Shown here: positions 58,556 through 64,000 of the stretch, piece after piece | How positions within the stretch are numbered: position 1 is the stretch's first letter | Layout: each line of letters begins with the position of its first letter | Origin: Candidatus Woesearchaeota archaeon | GTDB taxonomy: Archaea; Nanobdellota; Nanobdellia; Woesearchaeales; JABGUJ01 | Assembly (NCBI GenBank): GCA_018646625.1 | Contig: JABGUJ010000001.1 | Coordinates: 131,534-195,533, forward strand | Direction: 5' to 3' | DNA: 64,000 bases | Program-made: the position numbers and the translations under genes | Notes under the pieces: generated by a model | What the model was told of the DNA's origin: nothing | The model's input: the letters and a program-made list of their open reading frames with translations, nothing else | Databases searched by the model: none

Positions 58556-59337
58556 AAAAACAACCGTTGGTAATTCATAAAAATAATATCTGCAACTTCA
58601 TTAGCATCCATCTTCTTGATCTCAGCAATCTTCTTCACAGTTTCACTAACAAAAGTTGGCTCATTTCTCTGATCCTTGCCAGGAGCTAAATAAGGAGCAT
58701 CAGTCTCAGTCAATAAATTAGAAACATTAACTTCTTCAACAATTCTTTGAAAATGTGAACTTCTAACAATAGAAGGAGGAATCGATAAATACCATCCATT
58801 ATCCGCAGCACGTTTAGCTAAATGAAGACGACCACCAAAACAATGTAGCAATACTTTATTCATCTCATTCTTCTCCAACATTTCAACACATTCCAACTCA
58901 GCTTTTCTAGTATGAACAATAATTGGCTTCTCAATTCTCTTAGCCAAATCAATCATTTTCTGAAACAACACTCGTTGTTTATCTTTACCTTCTTGAATCC
59001 AATAGAAATCCATGCCGCACTCACCCACAGCAACAATCTTATCCTTCTGAGATTCAATAAAAGCAATTTCCTCGTCTTCATCAAACTTTTCAACAACTTC
59101 TCTTTGAGAACCTTCTTCTACTTCAGCCACCAATACTTCAGTAGGATATATTCCTAACGCAACCTTAACTTCATCGTACACTTCACCATATTTCAAAGAA
59201 ATTCTGTTAGTTCTTGGATTAATACCGTTAGTAACCATAACCTTCACTCCAGAATCAACTGCGCGCTTTACAACATCATCCCTATCTTTATCAAACAAAG
59301 GATGATCTAAATGTAAATGCACATCAAGTAATCTCAT
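58552..59337 (-). CDS. tatD: TatD-family metal-dependent deoxyribonuclease
   Basis: A 261-residue TIM-barrel hydrolase with the family's metal ligands: DVHLHLDHP (HxH), VGECGMDFYW (Glu bridging two metals), PIIVHTRKAE and LLHCFGG (His residues), and TETDAPYL (final Asp). TatD proteins act as 3'-5' exonucleases in DNA or RNA processing. In this window it is coupled by 4-nt overlaps to a TsaC-like gene and to an MFS gene. Confidence 0.92.
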   Translation of the reverse strand: MRLLDVHLHLDHPLFDKDRDDVVKRAVDSGVKVMVTNGINPRTNRISLKYGEVYDEVKVALGIYPTEVLVAEVEEGSQREVVEKFDEDEEIAFIESQKDKIVAVGECGMDFYWIQEGKDKQRVLFQKMIDLAKRIEKPIIVHTRKAELECVEMLEKNEMNKVLLHCFGGRLHLAKRAADNGWYLSIPPSIVRSSHFQRIVEEVNVSNLLTETDAPYLAPGKDQRNEPTFVSETVKKIAEIKKMDANEVADIIFMNYQRLFL

Positions 59338-59891
59338 TCTCTCAAAACCTTCTCAGCACCACCACGATAATCAATAATGGTAGAAGCTTTCCCCTCTTTA
59401 ACGCCTTCATCAATAATAAAATCTACTTTTGACTTTATAGAAGGATCCAAATCATCAACCGAAGTCATGTTAGGCTTTCCAGTAACATTCGCACTTGTAG
59501 TAATCAACGGAATACCATACTCAGAACACAATTTACTACACCAATGATCAGGAATTCTGACACCCAACGCATCGGAGCCATTATTCACTTCAAAACTAAC
59601 ACAACTTTTATTGTGCAATGGAAGAATAAACGTATACGGCCCGGGCAACTTGTCAAGAGAAGAAACTAAACAATTTTCTTTAATCCATTCTTTGGATGGC
59701 GCAATAACCGACATAGGTTTATCAAAACCCATCCCTTTAAGCTGGCGTAATTTCAGAACAGCAGCAGGATTAGTTGCATCACAACTCAAACCATAAATGG
59801 TATCTGTCAAAATAATAAAAACTGCCCCGTCTTTAATTAAAGACAAATACTTATCCTTTTCCCCAAAGAACTCTCCTCTACTTACGATCAT
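59334..59891 (-). CDS. tsaC: Threonylcarbamoyl-AMP synthase, YrdC/TsaC type (canonical copy)
   Basis: Forms threonylcarbamoyl-AMP for t6A37 of tRNA. The 185-residue YrdC-only form has ILTDTIYGLSCDATNP, FDKPMSVIAPS (with the Lys missing from the copy at 36668), LGVRIPDHW and TSANVTGKPN (S-A-N substrate loop). It is the better candidate for the true TsaC in this genome, judged by conserved residues. It lies between DUF362 and tatD with 4-nt overlaps at both ends. Confidence 0.9.
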   Translation of the reverse strand: MIVSRGEFFGEKDKYLSLIKDGAVFIILTDTIYGLSCDATNPAAVLKLRQLKGMGFDKPMSVIAPSKEWIKENCLVSSLDKLPGPYTFILPLHNKSCVSFEVNNGSDALGVRIPDHWCSKLCSEYGIPLITTSANVTGKPNMTSVDDLDPSIKSKVDFIIDEGVKEGKASTIIDYRGGAEKVLRE

Positions 59892-60874
59892 ATTAACTCA
59901 TACTCTAATGTACCAATACCATAATCTTGAGAATAACCTAACTGCAATTTAGGATCTTTGTGATTTTCATCATTAAACAGATCTCGACCCTCTGCTTTGT
60001 CAAGTAAATCAACCGAGGCATTATCTATTGAAACAGGATCGGCACTAAACAATACACCAACGTCCTTTGCAACAATAGGGTTCTCGCCAGCCTGGCAATC
60101 ACAATATTTTGAAACGTTCTTAATAACATTAACACAGAAAACTTTTTTAGATGCTTTAACAGTAGCATAAGCGCCTTGCGCAAGTAAATCATCGAACAAT
60201 GCAACCTTAGGACTTAATGCTCTCTCAGGACATTGCACTATACAAATACTACAACCCCAACATGCATTTTCATCATTAACAAAATTTCCAGACTTAACTG
60301 TACATGACTTCGCAGGACACAACTTCTCACACGTGCCGCAAACAGTGCACTTACCAGTCAAATTGGGTTTACAACCATTATGCATATCTCCTTTACTCTT
60401 TTTAGTAGCGCCACCCATACTCAAATTCTTAATAGCACCACCAAAACCAGCACAAGGATGACCTTTAACATGACTTAGAACTAAAACACCATCTGCTCCC
60501 GTAAGTGGTTTACAAACTTGAAATTTCATATCTTGTGTTTCAACTTCAACAAAATCATCACTGACCACAATCGGACAACCAATCGCTTCTTCAGTATAAC
60601 CATGCTCTTCAGCAGTCTTCAAATACTTTTCAACAGTATCCCTCCCACCAGAATAAATTACAATAGAATCAAATAAAAATGGCTCAGCACCTAAATCCTT
60701 CAATACATCAACAAACGGCTTAACATCTTTAGGACGCAAATAGTGCAAATTACCCTTCTCACCCATATGCATCTTGATAGCTACTTTATCTCCTTTAAAG
60801 AAACAGCTTGCAAACTGCGTTCTAGCTTCATTAGCCGTTTCAGCAAAATCCTTAATAAATCGCACCTTACCCAT
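59888..60874 (-). CDS. DUF362 protein with two [4Fe-4S] ferredoxin motifs
   Basis: A 328-residue protein. The DUF362 part includes GDKVAIKMHMGEKGN and VLSHVKGHPCAGFGGAIKNL. Then come two ferredoxin motifs: CTVCGTCEKLCP and CWGCSICIVQCP, each able to bind a cubic [4Fe-4S] cluster. A late CDCQAG adds two cysteines. The family is common in archaea and anaerobic bacteria and is thought to be a redox protein; its reaction is not known. It heads the operon DUF362-tsaC-tatD-MFS. Confidence 0.9.
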   Translation of the reverse strand: MGKVRFIKDFAETANEARTQFASCFFKGDKVAIKMHMGEKGNLHYLRPKDVKPFVDVLKDLGAEPFLFDSIVIYSGGRDTVEKYLKTAEEHGYTEEAIGCPIVVSDDFVEVETQDMKFQVCKPLTGADGVLVLSHVKGHPCAGFGGAIKNLSMGGATKKSKGDMHNGCKPNLTGKCTVCGTCEKLCPAKSCTVKSGNFVNDENACWGCSICIVQCPERALSPKVALFDDLLAQGAYATVKASKKVFCVNVIKNVSKYCDCQAGENPIVAKDVGVLFSADPVSIDNASVDLLDKAEGRDLFNDENHKDPKLQLGYSQDYGIGTLEYELI

Positions 60875-61003
60875 AATCCAATAAATATCCGAAATACTAT
60901 ATAAAACATACCTCGAAGGCCCCTATAAACACTTAAAAAGGCAATTAACGGCCTTCATAATCTTTAAATAGTACTTCTTTATCCTGAAGAGTGGTGATAT
61001 AAC

Positions 61004-61429
61004 ATGGCAATAGTGAGTTTTAATTTCACAAAAATTGTAGCAGAGAAAAAAGCACCTATCAAAGGTAAAATCCAAATTCAAAATAACATCGCAATCAAGG
61101 ATGTATCCGAGACAGATCTTTCTCTTGGCAAGACTAAGCAGAAAGCTCTAAAATATGTATTCCAGTACATCTCGACGTACGAACCAAAGATTGGTGAGAT
61201 CGTTCTTACTGGCGAAGTCATTTCTATCGAGGACGAAAAGAAAATGACAGAAGTCTCAGAGAACTGGAAAAAGAACAAAAAGCTTACAAAAGATGTTCTA
61301 GACACACTTCTCAACAACATACTTACAAAAGCGAACATCCAAGCACTTATGCTAGGTAAGGAAGTTAACCTTCCACCATCAATACCTCTGCCAAAAGCCA
61401 AGCTTGGAACTCCTGTGGTTAAGAAATAA
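61004..61429 (+). CDS. Conserved archaeal protein, possibly SecB-like fold
   Basis: A 141-residue soluble protein beginning MAIVSFNFTKIVAEKK. The pattern of a strand-rich first half (VFQYISTYEPKIGEIVLTGE) and a helical second half ending in NLPPSIPLPKAK is one I associate with a conserved archaeal family. The strand order recalls the chaperone SecB, but that is only an impression. TATA CTTTAAATA (60962-60970) and GTGGTGA before the ATG support expression. A T-rich terminator follows. Confidence 0.78.
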   Translation: MAIVSFNFTKIVAEKKAPIKGKIQIQNNIAIKDVSETDLSLGKTKQKALKYVFQYISTYEPKIGEIVLTGEVISIEDEKKMTEVSENWKKNKKLTKDVLDTLLNNILTKANIQALMLGKEVNLPPSIPLPKAKLGTPVVKK

Positions 61430-61433
61430 ACCA

Positions 61434-61456
61434 CTCTTTCTTTCTTTTTTCTTATA
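61434..61456 (+). terminator. Oligo-T terminator
   Basis: CTTTCTTTCTTTTTTCTT-type run (61436-61453) directly after the gene ending at 61429. T-rich stretches on the coding strand are sufficient for archaeal RNA polymerase termination. Confidence 0.65.
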
Positions 61457-61502
61457 ACACCAAAAAGTTTATTAATCGAACTGAGCTTAAAAATCCTGAA
61501 AA

Positions 61503-63788
61503 ATGGCTAAAGAAACCAGTTTAAAGGTTGCAGAAGCAATCCAAGATGATGTTAACAAAGGTATTGTTAGAATTGATTCTAACACAATGAAAGAATTAGG
61601 AGTAAGAGTCGGAGACGTTCTAGAAATACAAGGCGAAAGACAAACAGTAGCCCTTGCAGATAGAGCGCTACCTGGAGATATTGGATTAAACATCATCCGT
61701 ATGGATGGACTTATCAGAAGAAATGGAAAGACTGGTATTGGCGAAGTTGTAAAAGTCAGAAAAGCCGACATCAAAGAAGCTAAAAAAGTTATAATCGCAC
61801 CTGCAAAAGAAGGCGTTCACATTAGAGCACCTCCTAACTTGTTTAAACAAAATCTTTTAGGACGAGCTGTCGTAAAAGGAGATTTAATATCATTAGGCGG
61901 TTCAAGAAGAAGAAGAACTACCTTAAGCGACAACCCTTTCTTTGAACAAATAGAAAGCATGTTTGATTCTCCTGAAGGAATACTAAACTTCGGATTTGGA
62001 GATATTAAGTTTGTAGTTGTTTCAACAACTCCTGCAAAATGCCCTACAATCATAACAGACGCTACTGAAGTTGAATTTAATCCTCAAGCTGCAGCATTAG
62101 AGGAAGAAGAAAAAGTTCCTGAAGTTTCATACGAAGACGTCGGCGGATTAAAAGAAGAAATCAAGAAAGTTAGAGAAATGGTAGAACTACCATTAAAACA
62201 TCCTGAAATCTTCGAACATCTCGGAATAGAACCACCAAAAGGTGTATTGTTACACGGCCCTCCGGGTACTGGTAAAACATTGCTTGCAAAAGCTGTTGCC
62301 AGCGAAACCAATTCAAACTTTTTCGTAATTAATGGTCCAGAAATAATGAGTAAATATTATGGACAATCAGAAGAGAACTTAAGGAAAAAATTCGAAGAAG
62401 CAGAAAAAGAATCACCATCAATCATATTTATTGATGAAATTGACGCCATCGCACCTAAGCGAGAGGAAAGTAAAGGTGAAGTAGAACGAAGAGTTGTTGC
62501 TCAACTTCTCTCACTAATGGATGGTTTAGTATCCAGAGGAAAAGTTGTTGTGATTGCTGCAACTAACATCCCTAACGCTATCGATCCAGCGCTAAGAAGA
62601 CCTGGAAGATTTGATAGAGAAATTGTAATTGGCGTTCCTAACAGAGACGGTAGAGTTAACATTCTGAAAATCCATACTAGAAACATGCCATTATCAAAAG
62701 ATGTAGATCTTGAAGCGATCGCAGACATCACTCATGGTTTTGTTGGTGCAGATTTAGAATCAGTTGCTAAGGAAGCCGCAATGATTGTATTAAGAAAAAT
62801 ATTTCCAGACTTAAAACTTAATGAAGAAGAAGCAATTTCAGAAGAAACGCTAAAGAAACTTCAAATAACTCAAGCAGATCTCTTTGACGCTTTGAAAACA
62901 GTTAAACCATCCGCACTAAGAGAAGTTCTAATAGAAATTCCAAACGTTTCATGGAGTGATGTTGGCGGACTAGATGATGTTAAACAAGAACTTCAAGAAG
63001 CTGTTGATTGGCCATTAAAAAATCCTGAAGCATTCAAACGTTTAGGAATTGCTCCGCCGAAAGGAGTTCTACTGTACGGCGCACCAGGAACTGGTAAAAC
63101 TATGCTTGCAAAAGCTGTCGCACATGAATCTAAAGCAAACTTCATACTTGTAAAAGGCCCAGAACTATTGTCAAAATGGGTAGGAGAATCAGAAGCAGGA
63201 GTGCGAAAAGTTTTTGAAAAAGCAAGACAGACCGCACCGTGTATCATTTTCTTTGATGAAATTGACGCTCTAGCTCCAAGAAGAGGATTATCATCCGACT
63301 CTCATGCAACTGAACGAGTTGTTAATCAACTATTGACAGAAATAGACGGCCTAGAGGAAATGCACGGCGTTGTTATTATTGGTGCAACCAACCGTCCCGA
63401 TATTGTTGATACGGCAATGCTAAGACCTGGAAGATTCGACAGAATCATACTGACTCCTGTTCCAGAAAAAGCAACTCGAAAAAAAGTATTCCAAATACAC
63501 ACTAAGAACATGCCATTAAAAGGCGTATCTCTTGATAGTCTTGCAGAAAAGACAGACGGCTATGTTGGCGCAGACATACAATCGGTATGTAGAGAAGCAG
63601 CAATATTGGCACTAAGAAAAAACATGAAAGCCAAAGAAGTTACGTCAAAGAACTTTACAGACGCATTGAAAAAAGTAAGACCTTCAGCAAATCAAGAAAT
63701 TCAAAAAGAATACGAAGAGCTACAAGATCATTTCACTGCAGCCAAAGCTAGAGAGATGTTAAAATCCAAGCCTAATTATTTCGGATAA
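61503..63788 (+). CDS. cdc48: Cdc48/p97 (VAT) AAA+ unfoldase
   Basis: Hexameric protein unfoldase that feeds the proteasome and remodels complexes. The 761-residue product has the N-terminal double-psi barrel plus four-stranded beta domain (about 1-185), the D1 ring with Walker A GPPGTGKT (252-259) and Walker B IIFIDEID, and the D2 ring with GAPGTGKT (526-533) and IIFFDEID, each followed by second-region-of-homology arginines (RRPGRFDRE and LRPGRFDRI). The C-terminus reads PNYFG, not a clear HbYX proteasome-docking motif. TATA AGTTTATTA about 33 nt upstream gives a near-leaderless mRNA. Confidence 0.97.
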   Translation: MAKETSLKVAEAIQDDVNKGIVRIDSNTMKELGVRVGDVLEIQGERQTVALADRALPGDIGLNIIRMDGLIRRNGKTGIGEVVKVRKADIKEAKKVIIAPAKEGVHIRAPPNLFKQNLLGRAVVKGDLISLGGSRRRRTTLSDNPFFEQIESMFDSPEGILNFGFGDIKFVVVSTTPAKCPTIITDATEVEFNPQAAALEEEEKVPEVSYEDVGGLKEEIKKVREMVELPLKHPEIFEHLGIEPPKGVLLHGPPGTGKTLLAKAVASETNSNFFVINGPEIMSKYYGQSEENLRKKFEEAEKESPSIIFIDEIDAIAPKREESKGEVERRVVAQLLSLMDGLVSRGKVVVIAATNIPNAIDPALRRPGRFDREIVIGVPNRDGRVNILKIHTRNMPLSKDVDLEAIADITHGFVGADLESVAKEAAMIVLRKIFPDLKLNEEEAISEETLKKLQITQADLFDALKTVKPSALREVLIEIPNVSWSDVGGLDDVKQELQEAVDWPLKNPEAFKRLGIAPPKGVLLYGAPGTGKTMLAKAVAHESKANFILVKGPELLSKWVGESEAGVRKVFEKARQTAPCIIFFDEIDALAPRRGLSSDSHATERVVNQLLTEIDGLEEMHGVVIIGATNRPDIVDTAMLRPGRFDRIILTPVPEKATRKKVFQIHTKNMPLKGVSLDSLAEKTDGYVGADIQSVCREAAILALRKNMKAKEVTSKNFTDALKKVRPSANQEIQKEYEELQDHFTAAKAREMLKSKPNYFG

Positions 63789-63789
63789 G

Positions 63790-64000
63790 ATGGTTGACAA
63801 ATTATTTGCCGCGACGAAAGCATTCATTGTTCACGACGGCAAGATTCTCCTTCTTAAAGAATCAACCAACTATAAAGATGGCGCCAATGCAGGAAGATAT
63901 GATGTAGTGGGTGGCAGAGTTGAACCAGGACAACGTTTTGATGACAGCCTAATAAGAGAAATAAAAGAAGAAACCGGATTAACTGTGAAAATTGGACGAC
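63790..64000 (+). CDS. Nudix hydrolase (3' end beyond window)
   Basis: The first 70 codons of a Nudix protein that runs off the right edge. It opens MVDKLFAATKAFIVHDG. The Nudix box reads GGRVEPGQRFDDSLIREIKE followed by ETGL: the catalytic REIKEE core is intact, while the first conserved Glu of the box (GG-x-x-EPG-E) is Gln. Such enzymes hydrolyse nucleoside diphosphate derivatives. The start is 1 nt after the cdc48 stop, so the two are probably co-transcribed. Confidence 0.88.
   Translation, partial: MVDKLFAATKAFIVHDGKILLLKESTNYKDGANAGRYDVVGGRVEPGQRFDDSLIREIKEETGLTVKIGR

Noticed and set aside
1-64000. tRNA, rRNA, CRISPR arrays, insertion sequences, prophage
   Set aside because: Intergenic gaps were read on both strands for T-loop motifs, spaced repeats and terminal inverted repeats; none was convincing, and no transposase or integrase gene is present.

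Overview
The window reads as a gene-dense chromosomal segment of an AT-rich archaeon, most likely a DPANN lineage such as a Woesearchaeota-like organism. The phylum is my inference. The archaeal domain is supported by Orc1/Cdc6, a two-ring Cdc48, NreA, the RtcB/archease pair, several Lrp/AsnC regulators, TATA boxes 25-30 nt upstream of leaderless starts, and an archaeal-type AlaRS. Bacterial-type SerRS, class II LysRS, a full-length fused transketolase and many lipobox proteins fit an acquisitive archaeal genome. I found no rRNA, tRNA, CRISPR array or transposase.

Layout. 0-15 kb: AlaRS (cut by the left edge), a degenerate MBL-fold secreted protein, an Lrp regulator divergent from an Asp/Glu racemase, a DM13-like lipoprotein, NreA with a PCNA-binding tail, a Tat-exported lytic-transglycosylase protein, a beta-propeller lipoprotein, two LivJ-type binding proteins, a hydrolase lipoprotein, SerRS and a zinc-ribbon membrane protein. 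15.2-21.1 kb: a compact seven-gene minus-strand operon with no recognisable function, containing three paralogous small proteins and two paralogous larger ones. It is divergent from an Lrp gene whose promoter carries an inverted repeat. 22.7-30.7 kb: a plus-strand operon of NhaC antiporter, GNAT-like protein, GCS2-like carboxylate-amine ligase, two M20 peptidases, LysRS and a methyltransferase. 30.7-38 kb: a third LivJ-type protein, a tandem Lrp protein, Orc1/Cdc6, an inositol-phosphatase-family enzyme, two coupled microproteins behind a structured leader, a TsaC-like protein and a phosphoesterase.

38-42.5 kb: HIT, GNAT, RtcB-archease and MFS genes. 42.6-49.5 kb: a copper/metal island with CopA ATPase, a secreted COG1361-like protein, a Cys-tailed ArsR regulator, then a second operon of HMA chaperone, a membrane protein with a Cys/Gly tail and a cupredoxin-like lipoprotein, plus a rhodanese, a membrane-anchored HTH protein and a MerT-like protein. 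49.5-53.4 kb: RpiB-Rpe-transketolase (non-oxidative pentose phosphate), a flavodoxin-fold oxidoreductase and DoxX. 53.5-57.4 kb: a radical SAM enzyme, LysA-like decarboxylase, an ACT-less aspartokinase and a divergent stand-alone ACT protein. 57.4-64 kb: MFS, TatD, TsaC, a DUF362 ferredoxin protein, a conserved archaeal protein, Cdc48 and the start of a Nudix gene.

Genome economy is extreme: operon genes mostly overlap by ATGA, and nine of eleven convergent gene pairs overlap at their stop codons by 4-18 nt. The best candidates for undescribed biology are the seven-gene operon at 15.2-21.1 kb, the antiporter/ligase/peptidase operon at 22.7-30.7 kb and the three-gene copper cassette at 46.7-48.0 kb.
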